53,462 bases of DNA from Nonomuraea sp. SBT364 (GTDB lineage: Bacteria > Actinomycetota > Actinomycetes > Streptosporangiales > Streptosporangiaceae). The stretch covers positions 1 through 53,462 of the forward strand of contig NZ_LAVL01000050.1 of NCBI RefSeq assembly GCF_001083785.1, given 5' to 3'. Below are positions 23,558 to 30,981 of this stretch, piece by piece; the stretch's first letter is position 1, and every line of letters starts with the position of its first letter. Below the pieces are notes generated by a model. The model was given only the letters and a program-made list of their open reading frames with translations. It was not told where the DNA came from and made no database searches. A program made the translations under genes and the position numbers.

Positions 23558-23803
23558 GAACGACTCCGTTTCCCGAATTTTCGGATGCCGGGGCCAAGCA
23601 TGACAAACAGGCGATTCCGAGAAGGGGTCAAATGCGGCCAGATTCAACCGAAATTCAGCCAGTTTCCCAGAAGGACATTGCCTGTTGCATTCGAGGCAAC
23701 CGCGAATTCACCATATGCACAACTTCCAGGATCGAACCACGGCGACTGCATGCGGATCCTTGAGCGCTCCTATTGTGTCGGTGGGTGCTGCGATCATGCC
23801 GGG

Positions 23804-24427
23804 ATGATCGCGACCCCTGACGACTACTCCTGGTTCTCCCCTGAGCGCTTCCCCGGCCTGGCGGACGCCTACTGCCTCACCTACGTCCGCGGCCTGACGC
23901 CTGAGGAAGTGGTGACCCGGCTCGGCGTCCGGGTTGGCGACTGCTCTCGCATGACGCTTGATGAGCTGGTCCGGCGGCAGACCTTCGGTGCCGTCGCCGT
24001 TGGGGACTGGGCGCTCCTCGTCGAGGCCTACAGCGGGCTCGGCGTCACCGAAGAGATCATCATGCCGCTGTCGGCGGGCACCCGGCTCGTCTCCCACTTC
24101 TACCTCGACGTCGACGACATGGATTACTTTTACTGGATCGACGACGGGAAAATCCGGTTCGAGTTCGCGTACCAGGAAGGCTATTCCCACTGGATCAAGG
24201 ACGGGAAGATCCAGTTCATGTTCGGGCACCATGAGAGCTACTCGGAGCAGATGCCGGACGAAGTCGCAGAGACTTTGGAGCGGATCGACTCCCCCGTCTA
24301 CCCGATCGCCGCCCCCCACGAAGGGCCGGCGTTCCTCTTGGCCGAGCGCCTCACCGGGATCACGATGACGGCGCGCCTGCTGGAGGAGTCCACCTACCTG
24401 TGCGGGGTCGTGCCCGGCTCGAGGTGA
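23804..24427 (+). CDS. DUF6461-like protein
   Basis: 207 aa. The start MIATPDDYSWFS is chosen at the family-like N-terminus; upstream in-frame codons give unlikely sequence. Opening features: YSWFSPERFPGLADAYCLTYVRGLTPEEVVTRLG, then LVEAYSGLGVTEEIIMPLSAGTRLVSHFYLDVDDMDYFYW. Residues about 105-150 contain a tandem repeat of the pattern hWIxDGKIxFxFxxxExYS. DUF6461 proteins are common in actinomycetes and have no assigned role. No clear Shine-Dalgarno, possibly leaderless. Confidence 0.75.
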   Translation: MIATPDDYSWFSPERFPGLADAYCLTYVRGLTPEEVVTRLGVRVGDCSRMTLDELVRRQTFGAVAVGDWALLVEAYSGLGVTEEIIMPLSAGTRLVSHFYLDVDDMDYFYWIDDGKIRFEFAYQEGYSHWIKDGKIQFMFGHHESYSEQMPDEVAETLERIDSPVYPIAAPHEGPAFLLAERLTGITMTARLLEESTYLCGVVPGSR

Positions 24428-24837
24428 GCAGAACCCAGTTGGCCGTGGCAGGTGGATCACTTCGCTGCCTGCTCCTGCAGGCTCCACCGGGGGCCTGCCG
24501 TTTCAGACAATCTGGCCGGCCTGAGTCTCATGCTTTGGCTCTGGGACGTCACTGTCGGAGCGCGTGGGCCAGGCCGAGACGGCTGGAGGTGGAGGCGCGG
24601 TCGTCGACGATGAACCGTCCGACGCGGCTGGCGGCTGGTGGACGGCTGCGCCGGGAGGCGACAGCACGATCACCACACATCAGAATGCGCCGAACGTGAA
24701 TGCTCACACCGGCCGGCGAGGTGTATGGCAGAAGTACTGCCAAGAGTGGCAGAAATGACGACATCCGCTGACTGTGGCATTGACATAATGAATGGTGTCG
24801 GAGTCCTACTTCGACGCGCCCACATCGCGAATGGAGA
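24428..24837. other. Intergenic region without a recognisable gene
   Basis: A short hairpin, GCCTGC-tcct-GCAGGC (24467-24482), about 40 nt after the DUF6461 stop may end transcription. TTGACA near 24779 may be the -35 box of the small peptide gene. Open frames on both strands lack domain-like features. Confidence 0.4.
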
Positions 24838-24840
24838 ATG

Positions 24841-25038
24841 ATGTCCACTGTGAAGCGTAGTTTCAGTGCGCTCGCACTGTCGCTGATGGCAGTTTCAGCC
24901 GTTGGCGTGCTGAGCGCGACTCCGGCGAGCGCGGAGGTGTTCCAGGCGCCTTACTCGGCCGACAGTTCCCTCGTATCAACGACGGGGGTCACACCGGACG
25001 GCAACGGCTGCGTGACGGCGGACAAGATCTGGTGTTGA
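24841..25038 (+). CDS. Small secreted peptide (65 aa) with C-terminal Cys-bracketed nonapeptide
   Basis: ATGs at 24838 and 24841 both follow GGAGA; the second gives MSTVKRSFSA. A clear signal peptide ends at ATPASA|EVFQ (residue 31), leaving a mature peptide of about 34 residues. The last nine residues are C-VTADKIW-C (Cys57 and Cys65), so a disulfide would close a nine-residue ring at the very C-terminus. No modification enzymes are adjacent. Family not recognised; a secreted signal or antimicrobial peptide is possible but unproven. Followed by the nested hairpin at 25084-25156. Confidence 0.68.
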   Translation: MSTVKRSFSALALSLMAVSAVGVLSATPASAEVFQAPYSADSSLVSTTGVTPDGNGCVTADKIWC

Positions 25039-25045
25039 TCGATTC

Positions 25046-25077
25046 ATCAGGGTTGAGGCCTGACCGCCGACCCTGAT
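25046..25077. terminator. Hairpin after the small secreted peptide gene
   Basis: ATCAGGGT-N16-ACCCTGAT, an 8-bp perfect stem starting 8 nt after the stop at 25038. Candidate terminator. Confidence 0.5.
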
Positions 25078-25083
25078 CACGGC

Positions 25084-25156
25084 GTTGCGCTCGCGGCTCC
25101 CGTCGATCATTTCTGTCACCCACGCAGAAGATCACAGCAGGGGCCGCGAGCGCAAC
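25084..25156. repeat. Nested inverted repeat (14-bp outer arms)
   Basis: The outer arms GTTGCGCTCGCGGC (25084-25097) and GCCGCGAGCGCAAC (25143-25156) are perfect and 45 bp apart. The loop contains a second stem, GATCATTTCTG pairing with CAGAAGATC with a 2-nt bulge. As RNA this folds into a long bulged hairpin; as DNA it could be a small palindromic element. No coding sequence overlaps it. Confidence 0.8.
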
Positions 25157-25451
25157 AGACCGCCCACGCACGGGCCGCCGCCGTCGGCGCGGGCAGCACG
25201 CGGGCCCACAGTCAGCGCTTTCGTCTATTTTCGACTGCATATAGAGGCGCACCATCCGGGCTCGCTGACTGCCATTCTTCGCCGAATTCCTGCCTACCGA
25301 CTCCGGGGGCTCCCTTTCGGCGGCTGTTGCGCATGCCGGAACAGCCGGCTCCTGGCGAGCGCGCGAGACCTTGCTCACGCGGCCAAGGGTCGATGTCCGG
25401 ACTTTTTGTGAAATGGTCAGCAAGGGAGTTTGATCCATTAATCTTCCCTCC
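25157..25451. other. Intergenic region upstream of the DUF574 methyltransferase
   Basis: No gene recognised. TTTGATCCATTAATC just before the ATG at 25452 could provide a -10 element for a short-leader or leaderless transcript. Confidence 0.4.
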
Positions 25452-26249
25452 ATGGACCTACCTGGCGTGGACCCCAGCGTGCCGAGCGCGGCGCGCATCT
25501 ACGACTATTTGCTGGACGGCAAGGACCACTTCGCCTCAGATCGCGAGGCCGCCGAAACAGTGCTCCAGTCCGTGCCGAACGCGCGCAGGAACGCCAAGGC
25601 CAACCGCGCCTTCATGAGCCGGGCCGTACGCGCTCTCGTCGACGCGGGTGTCCGTCAGTTTCTCGACATCGGCGCCGGGTTGCCGACACAGGAGAACGTC
25701 CATCAGGTGGCCCAGCGCGCGGCGCCGAGCTCACGGGTGGTCTACGTCGACAACGACCCCGTGGTGCTCGTCCATGCCCGCGCGCTGCTCGCCGACAACC
25801 CCGACACGGTGGTCGCCCCGGCCGACATCCGCGACCCGGCCGCCCTCCTCCACCACCCCACGGTGCGAGGCCACCTGGACTTCACCCAGCCGGTGGCCGT
25901 GCTGCTGCTGGCCATCCTGCACTTCATCTCCGACGACAAGGAGGCGGCCCACATCGTCGCCGAGCTCCGCCGTCCCCTGGTGTCCGGCAGCCACGTGGCC
26001 ATCTCCCACGGTCACCCCGGCGAGCTGACCGGTGACCTGGCGGAGAAGGGCCGCGAGCTGTACGGGCGCACCCGCCAGGGAGTCGCCGTCGGCCGCACCC
26101 GCGCGGACATGGCCGCGTGGCTCGACGGCTTGGAGCTCCTGGACCCAGGCATCGTCTCCATCCAGGGCTGGCGCCCCGAGGACGACTTCGACCCCATCCC
26201 CGACCCGACGGAACCCGGCGTCTTCGGCATGGTCGCGAGAGTCCCGTAG
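25452..26249 (+). CDS. SAM-dependent methyltransferase, DUF574 (Methyltransf_19) family
   Basis: 265 aa. The N-terminal family signature is PSAARIYDYLLDGKDHFASDREAAE, then ARRNAKANRAFMSRAVRALV, the SAM-binding FLDIGAGLPTQENVHQVAQ, VVYVDNDPVVLVHARALL and the DIRDP element. This family is expanded in actinomycetes, and most members have no known substrate. The C-terminal DPIPDPTEPGVFGMVARV closes the fold. Lies 36 bp from the convergent nitroreductase end. Confidence 0.92.
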   Translation: MDLPGVDPSVPSAARIYDYLLDGKDHFASDREAAETVLQSVPNARRNAKANRAFMSRAVRALVDAGVRQFLDIGAGLPTQENVHQVAQRAAPSSRVVYVDNDPVVLVHARALLADNPDTVVAPADIRDPAALLHHPTVRGHLDFTQPVAVLLLAILHFISDDKEAAHIVAELRRPLVSGSHVAISHGHPGELTGDLAEKGRELYGRTRQGVAVGRTRADMAAWLDGLELLDPGIVSIQGWRPEDDFDPIPDPTEPGVFGMVARVP

Positions 26250-26285
26250 GGCTGGTTGGGCCCGTCGCAGGGACGGCGGGCAGAT

Positions 26286-26795
26286 TCAGCGCTCGATGAC
26301 CAGATCCCGCAGAGGCAGTCGTCCTTGAGGGATCGCCGGGGTGCCCGGCGGGGCTGGGGCCGGATGGCCGAGCGAGATCGCCGTACGGACGTGCCAAGGT
26401 TCGTGGAGGCCGGCGAGCGCGGTGGCCGTGCCGGCGTTCGCCTCGGGGAAGAACGAGGCCGGGCAGGTGCCGAGCCCCAGGGCGTGGGCGGCGAGCATGA
26501 TGTTCTGGGCGGCCCTGCCCGCGTCGAACTCGGCGTCCTGCGTGCTCAGCGTGGCGTCCACGGCCAGCAGGATCGCCACGGGAGCGCCCGCCAGATGCCC
26601 GGCGTATGCGCCGAGCAGGCCGAGCTCCCGCAGCAGGGCCCGATCGCGGACCACCACGAATCGCCACGGCTGGCGGTTGCGGGCCGAGCCCGCCCAGCGT
26701 CCCGCCTCCAGCACCGCGATCAGGTGCGCGTCCTGGACGGGCGCCGCGGTGAACGTGCGAGTGGCTCTGAGACTCGTGATCAGCTCCGGCGACAT
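26286..26795 (-). CDS. Nitroreductase-family FMN oxidoreductase
   Basis: 169 aa. The start MSPELITSLRATRTF is the family-like N-terminus. The FMN-binding Arg cluster and RWAGSARNRQPWRFVVVRD are followed by GRAAQNIMLAAHALGLGTCPASFFPEANAG and TAISLGHPA, all typical of short nitroreductases. It probably reduces nitroaromatics, quinones or enones with NAD(P)H. Stands alone on the minus strand. Confidence 0.87.
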   Translation of the reverse strand: MSPELITSLRATRTFTAAPVQDAHLIAVLEAGRWAGSARNRQPWRFVVVRDRALLRELGLLGAYAGHLAGAPVAILLAVDATLSTQDAEFDAGRAAQNIMLAAHALGLGTCPASFFPEANAGTATALAGLHEPWHVRTAISLGHPAPAPPGTPAIPQGRLPLRDLVIER

Positions 26796-26835
26796 GCGTG
26801 CCAGGCTAACTCCGCGGCGGACCGGGACCGGCAGG

Positions 26836-27051
26836 TCAGGCGCTGGCGTCCGCTCGCCAGCGTGCCAGAATGGCCGTGTCGTCCTGGTCTCCGTGCCAGG
26901 CGGCCGCCTCGGGGATGGCGAAAGGCAACCAGTCTGCGTAGTCGGGAGCGTCGGGAGCGATGTCGCGTGTCCCCTCGACCCGGGTGCCGTCCGGCAGCGT
27001 GGTCGGCTCGGGGACGCGAAGGACTCCACCGGCCAACATGATGGCGGTCAT
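26836..27051 (-). CDS. Hypothetical protein (71 aa) downstream of the metallopeptidase
   Basis: The start MTAIMLAGGVL has GGAAGGGAC upstream. The composition is ordinary (RVPEPTTLPDGTRVEGTRDIAPDAPDYADWLPFA). No recognisable family. It lies 77 bp downstream of the HELGH protein on the same strand, so it is probably co-transcribed and may be a partner or inhibitor; that is a guess from position only. Confidence 0.55.
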   Translation of the reverse strand: MTAIMLAGGVLRVPEPTTLPDGTRVEGTRDIAPDAPDYADWLPFAIPEAAAWHGDQDDTAILARWRADASA

Positions 27052-27128
27052 GAGCAGTGTCCCTTCCGTCTCACGCGTGCCCTTCCCTGCCCAGCATAGC
27101 GCGCGGGTCCGATCGTGAAGGAAGTCCT

Positions 27129-27857
27129 TCACCCGATCCCGTAACGGCCGGCCAGCCACATATGGGCCTGCTGGGCGGCATACTCGTCGCCGAACAGCAT
27201 GATCAGCCGACGGGCCCGGCGGGTCAGGGCGCACGCGAACGCCTCGGCGAAGAGCTCGGCCACGTCCTGCCGATAGGGCGGCGCCAGGTGCTGGGCGCGA
27301 AGCCGGTGCAGCTCGGTCCAGAACTCGCCCCGGGACGGCATCCCGTCCAGATGGTCCGTGGCATGCCCGAGCTCATGACCCGCCACGCTCACCGACGGGG
27401 AGGGCACGCTCCCGACCCCGATCCGGCGCCGGTTGGGGTCGTACACCCCGGCGCTGCGCTCCCAGCCTCCTTGCTGCACCGGCAGCTCGACCCCGCGCAG
27501 TTCGCCGAAGCCGGGCAGGTCCGGCACGGCACCGGGCCCGACCACGACCCCGCCGGTCAGGTGAGCGGCCAGCCGCACTCCCAGCGCACGCGGCACCGCG
27601 GCCAGCGTCATGATCGCCAGCAGGACCTCGGCCGGCGGGAACGTGCCCGGGTCCCAGGCGCGCACCAGCCGTTCCTCGATCGCGCCGACATCCATCCAGC
27701 CCGGCCGTCCCCTGCTCTGGCTGGCCACACCCGTCTCCCCCGGTTGCTCACACTGGACGGCCGCAGGCCGCTCCCGCGTGCGAGCAGGGGGCGCCGGAAC
27801 GGCGTCGATGATCGCGAACTCTAGCGGCGCCGGTAGCTTCGCGCAGCCGTGTTCCAA
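27129..27857 (-). CDS. Putative zinc metallopeptidase (HELGH, gluzincin-like)
   Basis: 242 aa if started at 27857; an internal ATG (MDVGAIEERLV, 27695) would give 188 aa. Neither has a strong ribosome binding site. The core reads SVAGHELGHATDHLDG (His161, Glu162, His165), followed about 36 residues later by VAELFAEAFACAL, whose Glu could be the third zinc ligand. This resembles the anthrax-lethal-factor-related metallopeptidase fold found in small actinobacterial proteins. No signal peptide is visible. It sits between HxlR 27900 and the 71-aa gene on the same strand. Confidence 0.7.
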   Translation of the reverse strand: MEHGCAKLPAPLEFAIIDAVPAPPARTRERPAAVQCEQPGETGVASQSRGRPGWMDVGAIEERLVRAWDPGTFPPAEVLLAIMTLAAVPRALGVRLAAHLTGGVVVGPGAVPDLPGFGELRGVELPVQQGGWERSAGVYDPNRRRIGVGSVPSPSVSVAGHELGHATDHLDGMPSRGEFWTELHRLRAQHLAPPYRQDVAELFAEAFACALTRRARRLIMLFGDEYAAQQAHMWLAGRYGIG

Positions 27858-27899
27858 TCAGGGGCCGGGGGACGTGCGGCGATCAGGTGGCCGGGCGCG

Positions 27900-28466
27900 T
27901 CACGCCTCCAGGAAGCCCGGGCGGCCCCGGTCGGCGGCGGCCCCTGCGAGGACCCGTCTGGCCGGGCCGGGTGGGCCACTGGCCGGCAAGGCGGCGTGGG
28001 CGATGGCGGCGCGTTCGGCCGCCTCGCGCTCGGCGGCTTCCTGTTCCGCTGCGCTGCGGTCGTCGTAGGCGGCGCGGGCCGCGGCGATGGCGTTCTGGTG
28101 TTCCTCGGTCCAGACGACGAGGGTGCGGATGGTGCTGTGCAGGGTCGCGCCCATCGGCGTCAGCGCGTAGTCCACGCGCGGCGGGACGGTCGGGTGCACC
28201 GTCCGGCTCACCAGCCCGTCGCGCTCCAGGTGCCGCAGGGTGCGGGTCAGCATCCGCTGGCTGACGCCGTCGATCGCGCGGCGCAGCTCGGTGAAACGCA
28301 GGCTGCGTTTGTCCAGCAGTGCGATCACCAGGAGCGACCACTTGTCCGCGATGCGGTCGAGGATCTGCCGCACCTCGCAGTCGGCGCGCTGGTCCCACTG
28401 AAGAACGTCGTCGTCGACGCCGGTATCCCCGCAGTAACCGAGGGACTCGAAAGTGCCGTCTTCCAT
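27900..28466 (-). CDS. HxlR-family regulator with a C-terminal Ala/Glu-rich helix
   Basis: 188 aa. The start MEDGTFESLG is chosen close to the HTH, with little Shine-Dalgarno. The HxlR core is CEVRQILDRIADKWSLLVIALL..LRFTELRRAIDGVSQRMLTRTLRHLERDGLV, with wing VPPRVDYALTPMGATL. Residues about 145-175 (RSAAEQEAAEREAAERAAI) form a long charged helix beyond the usual 110-120-aa HxlR length, possibly a coiled coil. Divergent from the MFS at 28574; distinct from the three mutually similar HxlR paralogues elsewhere. Confidence 0.88.
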   Translation of the reverse strand: MEDGTFESLGYCGDTGVDDDVLQWDQRADCEVRQILDRIADKWSLLVIALLDKRSLRFTELRRAIDGVSQRMLTRTLRHLERDGLVSRTVHPTVPPRVDYALTPMGATLHSTIRTLVVWTEEHQNAIAAARAAYDDRSAAEQEAAEREAAERAAIAHAALPASGPPGPARRVLAGAAADRGRPGFLEA

Positions 28467-28492
28467 GCTCACTGATGGTGCCCGACGATGCT

Positions 28493-28566
28493 GTCGGTTA
28501 CAAGAGGGAACCGACGGGCATCCGGAGAACCACCCTGGGCCCGGTTCCCGCGACAAGAGGGAGCCG
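28493..28566. promoter_or_regulatory. Operator-like repeats in the HxlR/MFS divergent promoter
   Basis: GTCGGTT-N9-AACCGAC (28493-28515) is a perfect 7-bp inverted repeat. The segment ACAAGAGGGAACCG (28500-28513) recurs as ACAAGAGGGAGCCG at 28553-28566, the second copy overlapping the MFS ribosome binding site. An HxlR dimer could bind both. Binding is inferred. Confidence 0.6.
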
Positions 28567-28573
28567 GGTACCG

Positions 28574-30007
28574 ATGTCCAATTCCGTCACTGGATCCGCC
28601 GGTGGGCCAGTCCGTCTGGCGGGGCGTTCGTGGGGCGTGCTGCTGGTGCTGTGCGGCGCGATCTTCCTGGAGGGGATCGACGTGGCGATGCTGAACGTGG
28701 CGCTGCCGTCGATCCGCGCCGACCTGGGGCTGTCCACCGGGATGCTCAGCGGGGTCGTCAGCGCCTACGTGCTGGGCTACGGCGGGTTCATGTTGCTGGG
28801 CGGGCGCGCCGCCGATCTGCTGGGCCACCGCCGGATGTTCGTCCTGTGGCTGACGGTCTTCCTGGTCTTCTCCGGGCTCGGCGGATTCGCCACGGAGGGC
28901 TGGATGCTGCTGACCGCCCGGTTCGTCACGGGGGTCGCGGCCGCGTTCATGGCCCCCGCCGGGCTGGCGCTGGTCACGTCCAACTTCCCGGCGGGGCCCG
29001 CGCGTACCAAGGCGCTCGGTGTGTACGCGGGGACGGCGGCGGGCGGGTTCTCGCTCGGCGTGGTCGCGGGCGGCGCGCTCGCCTCGTTCGGCTGGCGATG
29101 GGTGTTCTTCGCGCCGGTGATCCTGTCGGCGCTGATCCTGGTGGCGGCCCTGGTCCTGGTCCGCGACACGGGCGGCGAGCGCCCATCGGGCGGCTTCGAC
29201 CTGGCGGGGGCGTTCACCATAACCGGGGCGATGCTGCTGCTGGTGTACGGGGTCGTCCGGCTTGAGCACGCCGGCGACGGCCCCGGTCTGACCGCCGGCG
29301 TGTTCGCGGCGGGCCTGGCGCTGCTGGCGCTGTTCACCGCGATCGAGCGGCGGTCCTCGTCCCCGCTGCTGCGGCTGGGCATCCTGCGGACGGCGCCGCT
29401 GGTGCGCGTGAACGTGGCCGCGCTGCTGTTCCTGGCCGCGTTCGCGGGCTTCCAGTTCCTGGCCACCCTGTACTTCCAGGAGCTGCGCGGCTGGAGCACG
29501 ATGCAGACCGGCCTGGCCATGCTGGTGATCGGCATCGACACCGTCCTCGCGCCCCTCCTGACGCCGCGCCTGGTGAACCGCTTCGGCAACACCCGCGTGC
29601 TGTTCGGTGGCATCGTCCTCGCGGTGGCCGCGTACGCGCTGTTCCTTCCCCTCGGGATGGACTGGACGTACGCCGCCATGCTGCCGGCGCTGGTCCTGCT
29701 CGGGCTGGCCTTCTCCCTGGCGTACGGTCCGCTGACCATGGCCGCCACCGACGGCGTCGCGGAGGACGAACACGGCCTGGCGGGCGGCCTGCTCTACACC
29801 TCCATGCAGTTCGGCACCGCGCTCGGGCTGTCGGCGGTCACCGCCGTCAGCGTCGCCGCCGGGTCGGGTCTGGACGCCCTGCGCACCGCGCTGATCGTTC
29901 CCGTGGTGGCGGCGGCGCTCGGCGCGATCGTCATCGCGTTCGGCCTGCGGGCGCCCGCCGTGCCGGACACCGCACCGCCGGACGCGACCACCCCGGCCGC
30001 CGCCTGA
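28574..30007 (+). CDS. DHA2-type MFS drug exporter (14-TM, EmrB/QacA-like)
   Basis: 477 aa. The ATG at 28574 follows GAGGGAG. TM1 carries the DHA2 signature FLEGIDVAMLNVALPSI, followed by the motif-A equivalent GGRAADLLGHRRMF and TM5 YAGTAAGGFSLGVVAGGALASFGWRWVF. Acidic residues in TM1 (Glu/Asp) suit proton-coupled cation export. Followed 19 bp later by a PPOX gene, with which it forms an operon under the divergent HxlR. Confidence 0.92.
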   Translation: MSNSVTGSAGGPVRLAGRSWGVLLVLCGAIFLEGIDVAMLNVALPSIRADLGLSTGMLSGVVSAYVLGYGGFMLLGGRAADLLGHRRMFVLWLTVFLVFSGLGGFATEGWMLLTARFVTGVAAAFMAPAGLALVTSNFPAGPARTKALGVYAGTAAGGFSLGVVAGGALASFGWRWVFFAPVILSALILVAALVLVRDTGGERPSGGFDLAGAFTITGAMLLLVYGVVRLEHAGDGPGLTAGVFAAGLALLALFTAIERRSSSPLLRLGILRTAPLVRVNVAALLFLAAFAGFQFLATLYFQELRGWSTMQTGLAMLVIGIDTVLAPLLTPRLVNRFGNTRVLFGGIVLAVAAYALFLPLGMDWTYAAMLPALVLLGLAFSLAYGPLTMAATDGVAEDEHGLAGGLLYTSMQFGTALGLSAVTAVSVAAGSGLDALRTALIVPVVAAALGAIVIAFGLRAPAVPDTAPPDATTPAAA

Positions 30008-30026
30008 GCAGGGAAGGAGAGAACCG

Positions 30027-30515
30027 ATGGCCACGCGAGTGATGTCGTTCGCCGAGATCAAGCCCCAGTTCGACACCTACATCGGCGACATCGTGTACGC
30101 GACCATGACCACCGTCGACACGAGGGGACGGCCTCGCGCACGGGTGCTGATCCCGGTCTGGGAGACCGTCGACGGCGCCCCGACGGGTTGGCTGGCCACG
30201 TACAAGACGCCGGTCAAGGCCGCCCACCTGGCGGGCAACCCGCACACCACGTTCTCCTACTGGACGCCACGGCAGAACGCGGTGAGCGTCGACGCCGTCG
30301 CCGCCTGGGTCGACGACCTGGAGATCAAGCGGCACGTGTGGGACCTGTACCGGCGGACGAGCCCGAAGGGGGCCGGGTACGACCTGGGCAACTTCTGGCA
30401 CGACGGGCCCGGCGATCCGGAACTGCACGTGCTCCGGCTGGAGCCCTGGCGCATCCAGGTGATCAGGGGGGCTGACCTGCACAGCCGAATCTGGTACGCC
30501 CCGGAGAAGCCCTGA
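30027..30515 (+). CDS. Pyridoxamine 5'-phosphate oxidase-fold (PPOX) protein
   Basis: 162 aa. AGGGAAGGAG precedes the ATG. Split-barrel features: IGDIVYATMTTVDTRGRPRARVLIPVWE, LATYKTPVKAAHLAGNPHTTFSYW and the C-terminal VLRLEPWRIQVIRG. Such proteins bind FMN or F420 and reduce small organic compounds. Operon partner of the DHA2 exporter, suggesting modify-and-export detoxification. Confidence 0.87.
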   Translation: MATRVMSFAEIKPQFDTYIGDIVYATMTTVDTRGRPRARVLIPVWETVDGAPTGWLATYKTPVKAAHLAGNPHTTFSYWTPRQNAVSVDAVAAWVDDLEIKRHVWDLYRRTSPKGAGYDLGNFWHDGPGDPELHVLRLEPWRIQVIRGADLHSRIWYAPEKP

Positions 30516-30574
30516 CAGGAGGGCGGCACTTCACGGCAGACGTGCCACCGTGGCCCCGACCTGTCGCATGCCGG

Positions 30575-30617
30575 TCTGGTCACCGCACTCGCTACGCGAC
30601 GCGAAGCGGTGACCAGA
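30575..30617. terminator. Terminator-like hairpin after the PPOX gene
   Basis: TCTGGTCACCGC-N19-GCGGTGACCAGA, a perfect 12-bp stem 60 nt after the PPOX stop. The loop contains a further TCGC/GCGA pair. Confidence 0.7.
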
Positions 30618-30981
30618 TCGGCGGGCACACGCCCCTCCTGTCGAAGGCCCCGGGCAAGCCAGGCCCTCCGGCGTTGGAGGTGAATGCTCTTTCCGGGTGT
30701 TGTGCTTGCGGGATCCAGAAAGGTGCTCCCCTATGATCTTCTGTGAAGAAACGGCTCATCAAGAGGGCATCCAGCCAACCTTCGCCTGAATCCTGACTCC
30801 GCAGACGCCGCTTCGCCGTCGCCAGGCCGAGGCCGCTGCCATCGCCCGTCACTACGGCCGACCAGAGCGTCGAATGTGCCCATAGCTGCGGATTCTCCTC
30901 GCATGCTGGGATCGCCGGACGAGGCCCGGGGACCTGGTGCGACTGGGCCCTCGGGTGCAGGGGGCCGGAAGGGAGGCATCA
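30618..30981. other. Intergenic region without a recognisable gene
   Basis: About 360 bases between the hairpin and the end of the SARP gene. Short frames on both strands are compositional shadows. Nothing supported. Confidence 0.45.

Noticed and set aside
24989..25498. 169-codon minus-strand frame over the nested hairpin region
   Set aside because: It covers the end of the small secreted peptide, the inverted repeats and the start of the methyltransferase gene with no protein-like features.
26836..27857. Firm toxin-antitoxin call for the HELGH protein and the 71-aa gene
   Set aside because: Only gene order supports it; neither protein matches a known toxin or antitoxin family, so it is kept as a hypothesis.
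28469..30076. 535-codon minus-strand open frame antisense to the DHA2 exporter
   Set aside because: Gln/Arg/Gly-rich shadow; the plus strand encodes the real protein.
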